DNA of 64,000 nucleotides, taken from assembly GCA_023974075.1 (NCBI GenBank), contig CM043797.1:34777639-34841638 (forward strand), written 5' to 3'. Under the pieces are notes generated by a model. It was not told the origin of the DNA. It searched no databases and was given only the letters and a program-made list of their open reading frames with translations. Below, piece after piece: positions 11,357 through 22,132 of the stretch. The stretch's first letter is position 1; every line of letters starts with the position of its first letter. Origin of the DNA: Chaenocephalus aceratus (lineage: Eukaryota; Chordata; Actinopteri; Perciformes; Channichthyidae). Position numbers and translations under genes: made by a program.

Positions 11357-11733
11357 GTGTTGATTTGTGCAATAGCTGCTGGGATAACACTGTTTTTATA
11401 CCGCTTCGTTCTACTCCTTGGGACGAGTAACCTCCGGCCCGAAGGAAGAAGCTTGAATCCTGAGTGCAGAGGGTGGGAGTCATCGTCTCATATGGAGCTG
11501 GATAACCGCTGTAACTGCCTGAGGTACAGGGTCTCCAGGTTTAGCTGTGGCTCACCAATCAGCCTGCTGGACCACTTTACGATCTGACTCAGAGAGTTTC
11601 TGCTCTTTAAAGTCAGGTTCCCAAACCGTGACATTAGTGAAAGAGACAGAATTGACTCGATAAAAGCACGATAAAACAATATCATCATGGTTTTGTCAAT
11701 GTTAAAATAGGACAATTTCCTAAGACAGTACAA
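11357..11733 (-). pseudogene. C-terminal fragment of a non-LTR retrotransposon reverse transcriptase
   Basis: The minus strand reads LRKLSYFNIDKTMMILFYRA, then SLMSRFGNLTLKSRNSLSQI, RLIGEPQLNLETLYLRQLQR and LSSSI, followed by an in-frame TGA (11488-11490). The same frame then continues DDDSHPLHSGFKLLPSGRR, LLVPRSRTKRYKNSVIPAAI, AQINTS and a stop. This order (FNVDK-FY-FIES, RNRL-I-K, LHSEF-LLPSGRR, RTxRYKxSFIP) is the conserved C-terminus of a large fish LINE ORF2. The clade is not certain, though I lean to the jockey/CR1/I side. The element is 5'-truncated and has one nonsense codon. Confidence 0.87.
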
Positions 11734-11946
11734 ACGCTGGTGCCCCCTTTTCCTCTGTTTGTGTGTGTGTGCCTATATTCATGTCTGCATGCATATGTGT
11801 GTGTTTCTATATGTGTGTGTCTGTGTGTTTATGTTTTCTCCTTGAAGTATCCTAATTGAAAGCCTGGAGGCACAATATGTGATGCAGCCACTCTAGAGTT
11901 TGCTGGCAGTATGCAGTAGCTGTTTGTGTGTGTATTTCACCTAAAG

Positions 11947-11974
11947 GCAAACACACACACACACACACACACAC
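11947..11974. repeat. (CA)n microsatellite
   Basis: Pure CA run of about 14 units. Confidence 0.95.
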
Positions 11975-12148
11975 ATCTTGTTGACCTTGTGTCCCTCTGA
12001 GTCGGCTAATGATTATTGAGACGCACAATATGAATCTCTGTGTTCTGCATCTCCCTCATCAGCGTCACCTAATTGCTGTTTTTCCCTCGCTTGATTGGGT
12101 CCTCATCTTTTCTTTGTGTTTACCCAGATGTAACCAGAGGTGTGCGGA

Positions 12149-12336
<188 letters not shown>

Positions 12337-12920
12337 CTGCAGAGTGAGGATAGCCTCTTTCCCCCCCTCGGTAATCTCACTCAGGAGCCGATGTTATTGC
12401 AGTTTAGGATCTGCTCGGCTGTAATGGTTCCTCCTCCCTCCGCTGCCCTCGGTGATGTTGTGCTTATAGTTTCTCATCACCTCTGCTCTGAGCCGAGCTC
12501 TCGCGCCATAAACACAATGACCCCAAGTCACTTCTTGTTTATTTATTGAAGCTAAGTTGGGGCCTGTTAAACCCCGCGGAGACATACTTTTTTTCTTGAA
12601 GTTGGAGAAGATTAGATTTTCCCTGAACCTCTCTTCAAATGCATTTTGGAAAACATGGAGCTCACTTTTTCACTTTGTGAAGAGGATAAATGTCTCCGTC
12701 ATTCCTGATTAAAGTTTAGCTACCAAGACATGAGGCACAATGCTTCAGTTCTAACGGAAATTCAAACATATTGTATGACTAACATACAATGGGCCAACAA
12801 ATCAGTACTACTACTATAACAACATCAATTATATGAATTCAGACGATGCAATTCGTCACATTTTGGCCTTTGAATTGTTGTACAACACCACACACTTGCC
12901 TCTGTGCTGCTTCATAACAC

Positions 12921-13036
12921 ATCTTAAAAAGGACATATTCTGCTCATGTTCAGGTCCAGTGACATGTCTCCATGCTTTAATGTTCAAAAAGCTCTTTATC
13001 TTTCTCATACTGCCTGTCTTTTCACCCTCTGTCTGA
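12921..13036 (+). repeat. family A repeat copy
   Basis: The order is TTAAAAAGGACATATTCTGC, TCATGTTCAGG, GACATGTCTCCATGCTTTAA, TGTTCAAAAAGCTC and CACCCTCTGTCTGAAA, as in the copy at 29752. It stops shortly after the CTGTCTGAAA motif. Confidence 0.75.
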
Positions 13037-13229
13037 AATCTGAGACCATTTACATAAAACCTAAATAACACACATAAATGATGAACAGAAGTATGCCGTG
13101 GTATTTACTAAGAACTCAAATAAGAGAAAGGTTCAGGTATGAATTTATCAGAGATCCGAACATGAGGTCCATAAAAAGTAAACCACGCGTTTTTTGTAAT
13201 GCCCCTGAATCTTCTCGCCCGTGGGAATG

Positions 13230-14244
13230 CAGGGCTCTCCAACACGTCGATCGCGAGCTACCGGTAGCTCGCGGGCAGCTTTTCAGTAGCTCGCCGCTCG
13301 ATTATCGATTATAGCGTTGTAAGCTTGTTTCTTGATTTTTCGGCCGCGGCTGGACAATAAAGTTTTTTGATTCTAGAATTACACGAATATCAAATTGGCC
13401 GGTGACGCAGAGATCAAGGAACATGCGGCACAGCGACACCACACACGGAGCAGTCTGCTTTCTCCACCAACAGCAGTCCAGAACCAACAGCAGAATGACC
13501 CGCTCTGAATCAGTCTGTGTCGCTGCGGCTCAGAGACACACAGGGAGGGATTTGTGTTTTTTGAAAAACACTCGTTATCGTCATGTCAGGTTTTTGGTGG
13601 ATTTAATCAAGTCTTGGATTGCAGGGTATGAATGTCCTCTTGCTATTTTCAGTTCATAAATACTTGTGTAAAGTTTGTGAAGGCAGGAGGAAAGCTTCCG
13701 CGATCACTGTCTCCTCTCCGTTCCTCCAAACCCCGCCCCCTCCCTGAAAATAATGAGTGACAGGCTGACAGTGACTGAACATTTAAATGACAGTGACTGA
13801 ACATTTAAATGACTGTGACTGAACATTTAAATGACTGAGTGAACCTAAGTGGGTACACTTCAGCATACACCTCTATGGTGGACTCCATGCAGCGCCATTC
13901 ATCTCACTGACTGTACAAAAGAGTGAATGCACTTATTTGACCATAAGTGCATATGCTTGTCAGGTGGTGATTAAGGACATTTATGTGAATTCTCAGTGAC
14001 TTACTTAGGCCTACTATGAGGGCCATAATAATATGTGAGACATTTTCGTTTTCTTGGACCTTGATGTGAAGTTAAGATTTGTGATAAGCTTTAGGTTTTG
14101 CAATTTCACACGTGTACAAAAGTATAGCTTAATTCAACTGATGAGGGCTATGTGAATACATGTAAGCGATGTGATGGAAGCAGTTCTTGGCCACTTTCGT
14201 TTTTTCAAAGTAGCTCTCAGATGAAGAAAGGTTGGAGACCCCTG
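13230..14244. mobile_element. hAT-like element, about 1.0 kb, no clear target duplication
   Basis: The termini are CAGGGCTCTCCAAC (13230) and, inverted, CAGGGGTCTCCAAC (14231-14244), matching at 13 of 14 bases. The left subterminal region carries GAGCTACCGGTAGCTCGCGGG, itself palindromic. The flanking 8-mers (TGGGAATG and GTTTAAAT) do not match, so the duplication has decayed or the copy is rearranged. Inside, a 22-bp unit containing GTGACTGAACATTTAAATGA is repeated three times (13768-13836). A terminus of the same family occurs inverted at about 18495-18532. No transposase ORF. Confidence 0.72.
13768..13836. repeat. 22-bp tandem repeat, three copies
   Basis: The unit CAGTGACTGAACATTTAAAT plus GA is repeated three times with one or two changes, inside the hAT-like element. 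Confidence 0.9.
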
Positions 14245-14464
14245 GTTTAAATGATGCACAGCCCATACAGTATAGCCTTTCAGCTGGTTTCTGCGTGTAA
14301 TCCAATATTTATATATTTTTTGCAACAGGGCTGCAATGTTTCTTTAACATTATATCTGAAAAGGCAAAGATGATATGAGCTTGAGGAGGAGTTTTGTTTA
14401 TGAAGAGAGTTGATGTAGTGCAGTGTGGAGAAACTGGTTTCCTCTCTCACACTCGGAGACGCTT

Positions 14465-15033
14465 TTTAGAGGCACAGGATTAGGAGGAAACAGATTACAT
14501 GTAACAGGTCATTATTAGGATACAAAAAATGTTACTTGTATTCCCTTACAGTTACATAAAAAAGACGTAATCAGAGTACTGTTACATTTCTAATAATTGA
14601 GGATTACTAGCAGGATTACAATGTTAGTCAAACTAAAACTAAAATATCAGATTGTATTTCTTCTCTGTAAACTGTTCTGTTTAGGCTAATACTTTAAGTG
14701 TGAATCTATACTGCCTATTGCTTCATTTATTATGTTTTTATTCAGTAGGTGAACCGATATGTTCATAAAATAGTGTGTGTGTGAGTTTAACCGTGTGTAT
14801 TATATACTATACTAAAACGGAGCATTTTCTGTCAGCTCAGATTTTATTTCTGCTTTTTTAAACTGTAGTGTGTGCTCATGTGTTTCATGGGGTATAGGCT
14901 ACTGCCTGAATATGCTTCATGAAAGAAAACATGTTATTGATATTTATTTTCTCTTGTATGTTTTGCCTTGCATTTGATAATGAAGTGATCCAAAAGTATC
15001 GGAAAAGGAGATTCTTGAACCCTCCCGACCCTG
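14465..15033 (+). repeat. family M repeat (hAT-like), copy 1
   Basis: The order is ACAGATTACATGTAACAGG, CGTAATCAGAGTACTGTTAC, GAGGATTACTAGCAGGATTAC, GGCTAATACTTTAAGTGTGA, CAGTAGGTGAACCGATATGT and the terminal AACCCTCCCGACCCTG. The 36208-36790 copy shows the same blocks inverted and starts CAGGGATGGGAGGGTT. The common fish element rich in GTAATCTGATTAC matches this. It is nonautonomous; the opposite terminus is vague. Confidence 0.72.
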
Positions 15034-15926
15034 AGCTTCCACGTTGTAAAGCAGGCAGCAGTTCATTTCATGGCCATTACACGAGTCTGATACAGAGCCT
15101 GAGCTCTTCTCTTTGAACTGGGATTAGTTACAGGGAGGAACAAAACTGTGCTCTTATCTGGCTGCCTGATATTTGTTTGGAGCTGCAGGGGGCAGGAAGA
15201 GAGCTCAGCTGTGTGACTGTAATGTGAAACCACAAAGCAGGTTGATAACTTTTTCCTGACAGACGAATAAGAAAAGACAGCACGGGTATCATTCTGACAT
15301 GTTCGACAGGTGAGGTGTCGTATGAGTTAAATTTAACGTGTTTTTTCTGGATTTCATCAAAGAATAACCTTAAATTAGACATTTCTCTCCAAAAGGCAGG
15401 GTTGTTTTGAGCTTGCAGGAACCCACCCCCCACCCCCTCCTCTCTCACCGTGCATCAAAGCACTGTTTGAAATTCATTGAAAGCATCGGATTAATAATGC
15501 AGAACGAGAGAAGCTCAGAAAAAGAGGACACAGAGCACGATGCCTTCTCGACTCTTGGGCTATTAGAACACGGAAACCATTCTGACCAAACGGGGAACCT
15601 TGGCACAGGCTTTTTCTGTGAAAGTAGCCGGAGCAAAGTCTCCAGATACACGCTATCTTAATGAAAACAATTCTCTTTGCCAATATTTGCTAAAGCGCCA
15701 ACTTCCCAGTGCGTCACTTTTACATTTCTTCAAGATGGAATAATAAAAAATCAGTCCGTCTGACATTTTGTTCAAAATACAAGCTATTTTCTTTTGCATA
15801 TTTCACTGCAAAGACAAACAAGTGCATGGACACTATAGGAAGTATTACCCAAGTTCACCTGCTCCTATAGAGTGGTGCAGGAATGAGTCCTAAAAAAACG
15901 TAAATGACTGAGTAAATGACTCAGCA

Positions 15927-16194
15927 TAGGGCTGCTCGATTATGGCAAAAATCATATCTCGATTATTTGGGTCAATAATTGATATCACGATTATTAAAAA
16001 CGATTATCGAAAACATCCATTTATTGAAAAAAACTGTTGATTACCCTGAACTTTAAGTATAATTCAACTGAAAAACCAATAAAAAAAAAATAAAGATAAT
16101 AATAATAATCGTTTTATTTCGATTATGTTGTTTTCATAATCGTTGCAAGCCAAAATCTTATTGCGATTAAAATACGATTAATTGAGCAGCCCTA
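15927..16194. mobile_element. 268-bp MITE with 8-bp target duplication (hAT-like)
   Basis: The inverted ends are TAGGGCTGCTCGATTA and TTAATTGAGCAGCCCTA. The subterminal stretches are rich in CGATTATG and AATCG, typical of a fish element with TAGGGCTG ends. The flanks ACTCAGCA (15919-15926) and ACTCGGCA (16195-16202) differ by one base, an 8-bp duplication. It lies at the edge of the inverted family D/N copy that starts at 16203. No coding capacity. Confidence 0.87.
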
Positions 16195-16202
16195 ACTCGG
16201 CA

Positions 16203-16417
16203 TAGAAGCCTGAAATAAGGTCTGTGGTTAACACAAGCTGAAGATATTTTGACGGTTTGTTCTACAACATAAAATACGTCAGTAAATACCTCGCTGGTGA
16301 ATTTACAAACTGCGTCTTAAGTGTCTACTAAACGTCATCACGCCCAACGTTAGCCGCCTTTAGCTTAGCGGTGGTGACGTTAAGACCCTGCTGTAATATC
16401 CTTTATAGCCTAACTGT
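16203..16417 (-). repeat. family D/N copy 2, part 1
   Basis: This is an inverted match to 62740-62900: CCTGAAATAAGGTCTGTGGT, ACACAAGCTGAAGATATTTT, GTTCTACAACATAAAATACG and GTTAGCCGCCTTTAGCTTAGC. It then runs to TATCCTTTATAGCC. The copy resumes near 17079. Confidence 0.72.
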
Positions 16418-17078
16418 GTTGGACATTTGAATTCCCTTAAGAGAAACTGATAAATGATTAATAAACAAGTGTTTCTTTTCTTATATTTAATGAAGCAATA
16501 AAGAAAGTCCAAATACAATAGTAGAAACAGAGCAACTTCATCCTCAGAGGATAAAGAGGTTCGCACCCCGCACACAGCTCAGTCACACCATATGCTATAA
16601 AGAAAGCATCCTGCTAATCCGACCCATAACTTCTCTATGACATTATCTAAACATTCCCAACAGTAAATCATGAAACCATCCAGTCCTTATCCATTAGCTA
16701 ATCCACATTTTACACTTGTGGAATGTCCATTCTAAACATACAGCTCTGACAAAATGGAGACCGCTCCAAATTATTCTTAAATCTCAATCTCTACATCTAT
16801 GGCAGCCATAACATCTCAGTGTCTGTTGAAATCCAACACAGAGGAACGTTGTCAGTAGTTTATAGAATACAAATAAAGCAAATGTTAATTCTGCTCAAAC
16901 ACATACCCATAAATAGTAACACCAGAGAAACTGATAATGCTGCAGTGGTCTCCAGAGCTGTATGTCTATTTTTCACACATATGAGATACAAAAAAATTGA
17001 ACAGAGTAAAAGGCAATCAGAGTATAAGATATAATATATATGATTATAAATGATTATATGATCATTCGACATCAACGC
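16418..17078. repeat. about 660-bp insert within family D/N copy 2
   Basis: Compared with the 19.9-kb copy, where the flanking blocks are about 40 bp apart, this interval is extra. It contains CTTAAGAGAAACTGATAAAT, also found at 28768-28790, so part of it is a dispersed repeat. No terminal repeats or target duplication could be settled. Confidence 0.45.
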
Positions 17079-17292
17079 TTTTTACTTAAAAAAATCATAT
17101 AGACGTTAATAAGTGGAGATTATCTTGCTGAACAAAACATGTGAGTATCATAAATGTTTATATGTTTAAAGACTATTTTCTGCAATATAACAAAATCCAA
17201 TGGAAAAATCCCATTGGCTATTTGTCACAGGAGCCCTTGTGATGCTGCCTTCAGGGTCGGCCTACAAAAATACGTCATCACTGTTCCACTCT
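17079..17292 (-). repeat. family D/N copy 2, part 2
   Basis: The order is TGGAGATTATCTTGCTGAAC, AAAACATGTGAGTATCATAA, AAAATCCAATGGAAAAATCC, CATTGGCTATTTGTCACAGG and GGGTCGGCCTACAAAAATACG. It is the inverted counterpart of 8155-8275 and matches 50570-50645. It gives a second uninterrupted bridge for dating the insertion at 47763. Confidence 0.7.
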
Positions 17293-17471
17293 ATTCTCTC
17301 TGTAGATCAGACAATCCCGCCTCTTCTCAACCAACCTCTTCTGTATCTCTTTTCTTCATAAACATCTCGGTTGCAAGTGTCTTTTCTCACATTGTTGACA
17401 CTGTATGGGAACCAGAGAGGCTTTTTAGGAGTGAAATGTCTTGTAATGTGTTGCCCTCTCTCACCAATTAC

Positions 17472-18702
17472 CAGAGGTGGGACCAAGTCATTGTTTTGCA
17501 AGTCCGAGTCAAGTCTCAAGTCTTTTTGCTCAAGTCCGAGTCAGGATGGGCAAGTTCAAGTCAAGTCCAAGTCCTAAACTTTGACAAAACGAGTCTTAAA
17601 CAAGTCATTATTTGCTTTTCACCAAATGTAATGACATCGATCAACAGAATAATTCTTAATAATAAAACTGTCCTTTATTAGTCACATTAATAATTTAATA
17701 ATCCATTTTCTCTCTGCTGGTGAAGTAACGTGTTTTTCTATTTGAAGAGGGATCAGTAAGGTAAGGCTACCGTGACAGTTTGATTCAGAAGGAGTTTAAT
17801 TGATAAGATCCCTGATGTTGAGGTAACCAGAATGTTTATTTCCACTGTGTACAACATGTTATGAGGGACCCACAATCTATCTTTATGCAAGGGATAAGCG
17901 ACAGCGAGGCAGTCTCTATGGGGAAGAGAACACCCAAATCTAAATCCCAGGTGGTACTTTAAGTATATTTTGATGCAAATACTTTTGTACTTTTACTTGT
18001 AACATTTTGAATGCAGGACTTTTTATTGTAACTGCGTATTCCTACACTCTGATACTTTTACTCAAGTACAAGATCTGAACTTCCCCCACCTCTGACAGTA
18101 AATCCTGAGTGGTTACCAAAAAAAAACCCTGCTCTGAAGGTTATTTTCATTTTACAAATCCTGCACTCAGCTTTGCTTTCTCCAATATCATTGAAAAGCA
18201 GCCAGATGCTGCTTCTTTTTTCGGTTTTCGCTCATTTCTTTACTTTTTCCGACGCACTTGCATTTAAATCCGTTTCCCCGTCGCTCTGTGCAGCTGGCCT
18301 GTACCACTACAACTGCTGTGCCCCCCACCCTTCTTTCACATAATGGTATGATCATAGTGTGTCCTCGCATATGATTGGCCGCATGGTGGCCCAGCTAAAT
18401 AAAGACCCGCCCCTGTCTGCAAGGATTCTCAGCAAGCGTTGGAGCGGCTGAAGATTCTGCTCTCCCCGACGGGAGGCTGCTCTCCTAACGGCATCTCGCG
18501 ATCGGCGTGTTGGAGACCCCTGAATTAAATTATCAAGTCACCTCAAGTCAGAGGGCTCAAGTCCAAGTCAAGTTCCGAGTCATTGGTGTTCAAGTCGAGT
18601 CGCAAATGTTTTGTGATTTTGTCAAGTCGAGTCTCAAGTCATCAAATTGGTGACTCGAGTCTGACTCGAGTCCAAGTCATGTGACTCGAGTCCACAACTC
18701 TG
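17472..18702. mobile_element. 1,231-bp hAT-type element, perfect 8-bp target duplication
   Basis: The termini are CAGAGGTGGGACCAAGTC and, inverted, CAGAGTTGTGGACTCGAGTC, flanked by perfect CCAATTAC copies at 17464-17471 and 18703-18710. The arms are rich in CAAGTCCGAGTCAAGTCTC on the left and CAAGTCGAGTC on the right, a common fish element type. The centre contains other repeat ends: ACTTTTACTCAAGTACAAGATC at about 18055 (family H) and GTGTTGGAGACCCCTG at 18508-18523 (terminus of the 13230 family). So it is a composite of nested insertions without a transposase ORF. Confidence 0.9.
17955..18097 (+). repeat. family H (hAT-like) 3' end
   Basis: TACTTTTACTTGTAACATTT, TGAATGCAGGACTTTTTATTG and ACTTTTACTCAAGTACAAG run to CCCCCACCTCTG. 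This is the familiar 3' end of the fish element whose 5' end (CAGTGGTGGAAAGTA) is at 43137. It lies inside the 17472-18702 element. Confidence 0.6.
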
Positions 18703-18710
18703 CCAATTAC

Positions 18711-19852
18711 TAGTTTAATGTCCAAACCAAGCAAACGTTTCCATTCCCCGACAGCAATGTAATGGGATGAGTACAGAAATCCCAAAACTTTTTTCCGAGA
18801 AGTCTCAAAGTAAATGAGGTGAATATGTATGGAATGTGTTGCAAACCAGTGTTCAGCTAAAAAGCTGATGGCGTCAAATGATCCTGCTGCTCCTCCATAT
18901 CAGCCCATTGCTAATTAATTCTGCGTTCGCTCTCCCAGTTATAATTGATGTCCCCAGGCCGGTGTTTGGACCGCCTCGGTGGCCCATTTATCTTCAGAGC
19001 CACAATCCGTGGGATTCAGCGGAGAGGACGAGCGCAAGAACTCTAAAGCCCCACACTCTGTCACTGCCACAAACTCAGCACAGACATCCAGCATGTGCAC
19101 ACAATTTAAATGAGACTCTGTGGGAATGAAAACTCCCAGAAAGCGAGTTAAAATTGACATTGTTAATTAAATGTTTTGTCATGTTTGTGATTTCGGTCTA
19201 AGGTGGAGGAGTTTGAAGGCTTGATGCACAATCAATGTTTGTCAAGTCAAACCTGGCCGTGTGTGTGCGCGCTCACATGCAATGATTAATGAAATGACAG
19301 TGTCACTCTCCTTATCATCGCCCTGCACAGTTTATTGATGGCTGCGAGACAAGCTGTACGTATGCACAAGCTGGGCCCCCCGCCCAGCTTGTGCATGTGG
19401 CTTGGGCTGTGATGATTATGTTATTCTGTATTGAATAAGGAAGAGGCGATGAAGAGAAGAGATCAGGATCAATACCTCCCTCGGCAGTTAACATGTAGCC
19501 TACTTATACAAGCATTGGCATTGGGAAGATAAATGACCAACTGCATGCTTCGCTCTGGAGGAGAAATAAAGAAACTAGAAGAAAGTAAGAAGCAATATTA
19601 AGCTTCCAGTGTATGCAGTCAAATATGTTTAGAGGCTTGAAATGCCTTTAAACTTAAACATAATAATTCTATAGTTTGGAAAATGTGCTGATTAGCTTTA
19701 CTGCCTACATTCAGAAGAGTCCTTCCACAAATATCGAGATATATGATTAAGATGAAGCGATCTTACTTTAGAATAAATACTTGAAAAAAGGGAGTAACAG
19801 CTGGCTCAGTTTTAAAGGTTTTTAATCAACATAGATGTCAGCTGATTCCTTT
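18711..19852. other. low-repeat intronic stretch; contains a 15-bp-stem hairpin
   Basis: I see no transposon ends here. The stretch holds a perfect GC-rich hairpin at 19362-19396 and a TAATTAAT-type homeodomain-like core at 18911-18919. It is a candidate for conserved noncoding sequence, which needs alignment to other fish. No exon-like frame was found. Confidence 0.4.
19362..19396. other. perfect 15-bp inverted repeat (hairpin)
   Basis: ATGCACAAGCTGGGC (19362-19376) and GCCCAGCTTGTGCAT (19382-19396) pair fully around a CCCCC loop. It would form a stable RNA hairpin in the pcp4 pre-mRNA. It is not a terminator (no U tract, eukaryotic context) and resembles no known microRNA. Confidence 0.9.
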
Positions 19853-20165
19853 TTAAAGAGGACATATTATTATGATTTATGATACTTACACGTTTTGTTC
19901 AGCAGGAATAATCACGCCACATAAACACCATTTTATGATTTATTTATTTTTTCGGTAAAAAGTTAACGTTAGCCTATAAAGGAACTACAACACGGTCACA
20001 TGACGTCGCGTTACCATCGCTTAGCTAATGGCAGCTAATGTTGGACCTGATAACCTGACGTTAACGTATTTACTGACGTTAAAACCTCTTCAGCTTGTGA
20101 CTAGTATTTCAGACTAGCAACCAAAAACACACTCAGACACCCGTTGACTTCCACCCCAGGGGACA
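19853..20165 (+). repeat. family D/N repeat, copy 3
   Basis: This is the fullest D part, in order: TTAAAGAGGACATATTATTA, TTTTGTTCAGCAGGAATAATC, AAAAAGTTAACGTTAGCCTA, GCTAATGTTGGACCTGATAAC, AACCTCTTCAGCTTGTGACT and CAGGGGACAGGAAGTGGT. The start after TTAA suggests a TTAA-type element. It is followed at once by a LINE 3' tail in the other orientation. Confidence 0.78.
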
Positions 20166-20187
20166 GGAAGTGGTAAAACGTGGATTA

Positions 20188-20290
20188 TTTTCAAAGTCAA
20201 CTTTAATGTCAATTTGTCTGCGTGTTTGTACGGACAGAGAGATCGAAATAACGTTTCCAACAATCCCGAATACAAAATACAATATGTATA
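20188..20290 (-). mobile_element. LINE 3' tail fragment
   Basis: TCAAAGTCAACTTTAATGTC, then a CGTGTTTGTACGGACAGAGA block, is the complement of a common fish LINE 3' end that finishes with GACATTAAAGTTGACTTTGA. It is short, with no coding part. Confidence 0.55.
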
Positions 20291-20299
20291 CAAATATGT

Positions 20300-21445
20300 A
20301 TATCCTCTATATATACAATCAACAGACACATTTACGCATATGCACACATTAAGATAAAACAACAATCAATATATTCAAAATAACAGTCACTTCAATATCT
20401 TAGACTCATTCCCTTGATTGAGAATAATATTTGTGACGGTAATAGAGTGGTGAATCATTGTAAGAAAGCCTTTCCCCGCCACAGTGTTAAACATTTTACA
20501 TTCACAGATTTACAGATAGTTTCCTTTCAAAAATATTGCTGAGCCAACATGCAAATGGAACTGGAGACTAATAAAAGGCGGCATAAAAATGCATCTTTCC
20601 AGCAGAACTCGAGTCCCCAGTGCCAGCGTAATGCCGTGTGCTTATTAATAAGGCGCTTACGATGTGATTTCTCACCACATCCCACATCCCTCCTTAATGC
20701 CTCTCCTCGATCCATCTCTGCTCCCCTTTTTATTTGCAGTCCTCCGGCTCCTTTATCATTCCCTGTGATATCTCCTGCTCTGCTGCATGTTAAAAGCAGG
20801 GCTATAATATGTTTCCACAAATACATTTTCCCAATCTGCTCATTGTGCTGGAGTGTCACTCCGGTTCTCCTCTCTAACACGGTATCTGCTCTTCCCTTTT
20901 TCACACCTCTAATGCTGTCAGCACCCGCTGAACCCTGCAGCCGCACAGGGATCACATGCAGTAGAGCCTTTTTTACTCAAGGACATTGTTAAATGTATCT
21001 CTAAATATTTATATTTTTAAAAGCATTAACCAATAACACCCTATTTTCATTTTTATCATCAATTTGACATTCATATCAGACGGTGGACATCTAATTTTGA
21101 GGTGAAACTCTTGCTTAGGTGTACATTGACAAACTGGCAGATAATAAGTGTGAAACGTACATTAACACTACTGTGCGTCGTTCCTCTGCAGATCAGTTCC
21201 TATTTGCACTTTAATGAGGAAATCGTGTTGTAAAAAAAGTGTGGAAAATATATGGCTTCAGGAAAATGAAAGTCGACATTTAGATAAATGTTGTTTCATA
21301 AGAGTATAATGATAACACAAAAAACACCTCTTGAATTGTATTCCTTGCTTTATCATCATTATATTTGTATTGTATTCAGTCCTGTGTTTATGACTTCTGT
21401 TGGTATGGGAGTTTTTTGTGTAGCACCTTTTGTTACCTTTTGTAT
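20300..21445. other. no gene recognised; low-repeat intronic stretch
   Basis: Overlapping ORFs of 142 and 147 residues on opposite strands at 20527-20992 reflect a stop-poor, C/T-rich sequence. Neither has a recognisable domain or splice context. 20620-20720 is compositionally even and repeat-free, a candidate for comparison across species. Confidence 0.4.
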
Positions 21446-21454
21446 ATGAAAAAG

Positions 21455-21545
21455 TGTGATTTGATTAGTTATATCCGCCGTCTCTGTTGTGATTGGCTGA
21501 CAGTTTAGCTATGTCCCGCCCCTTAGCCTGTCACGTACAATGTAT
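21455..21545 (+). repeat. family A fragment
   Basis: TCTGTTGTGATTGGCTGACAG, then TATGTCCCGCCCCTTAGCCT and GTCACGTACAATGTAT match the 29880-29950 block. Confidence 0.65.
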
Positions 21546-22080
21546 ATATATACTACACTACATGGAAGCATTTGACAGCTGACCATTTTAGTTTCCACTT
21601 TTTACCCTTCTTTACTCTTTGATATGACCACCACACGAAACCATAATGTTTGTGGGTCATTTCTGATAGGTCACTATGTTGCATGGTTGTATGTTTCTGA
21701 CCTCTGTGTTGTCACAGCACCAAACAACACTTGGGGCATTGTTTCCCTCCTGGTCATATACTGTACATTGACTTTCAGTGTTTTTACTGTCACAGGGCCT
21801 GCAGGGGGTCTTCTGCCCGCCGCATAGGGTCAGAGCAGGACCCCCACGGGCTCAAGTGTGGCGGCTTCAGAGAGCATGCTGCAGATTAGGGTGACGCTTT
21901 TCGCCCACAGTAGATGTCGGAAAAATCACGAGGACGAGGCGTAATTACTGAAGGACGCAGAGCAGTGTTGTGTTCATGTAGATACGATTGTTGGAAATCG
22001 TGTGGGTGGATTTTAATAACAAAAATAATGTCAAGTGAAAAGATATTAATTGCGATTTTTTTTGTGTTTTTGTGTTGTAG

Positions 22081-22132
22081 AGACAAGGATCTGGAGCAGC
22101 TGCTGGCAACAACAAGACGTCTGGAGAGCAAG
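22081..22132 (+). CDS. pcp4: pcp4 coding exon 2
   Basis: This is an internal 52-bp exon of Purkinje cell protein 4 (PEP-19), a small cytosolic modulator of calmodulin. Read from its first base in phase 0 it gives RQGSGAAAGNNKTSGEQ plus one leftover G. This is the counterpart of the low-complexity segment after the initial M-S-E of vertebrate PCP4. The acceptor is a T/G-rich tract ending in TGTTGTAG and the donor is AAG/gtaaat. As I remember it, the mammalian exon 2 has the same 52-bp length and the same phase 0 to phase 1 structure. The leftover G joins exon 3 to make an Asp codon. A longer ORF crosses this stretch in another frame but is not the real one. The a or b fish paralogue cannot be decided here. 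Confidence 0.87.

Noticed and set aside
20527..20992. Pair of 142- and 147-residue ORFs on opposite strands
   Set aside because: They overlap each other, and have no recognisable domain and no splice sites of quality. They reflect a stop-poor C/T-rich stretch.
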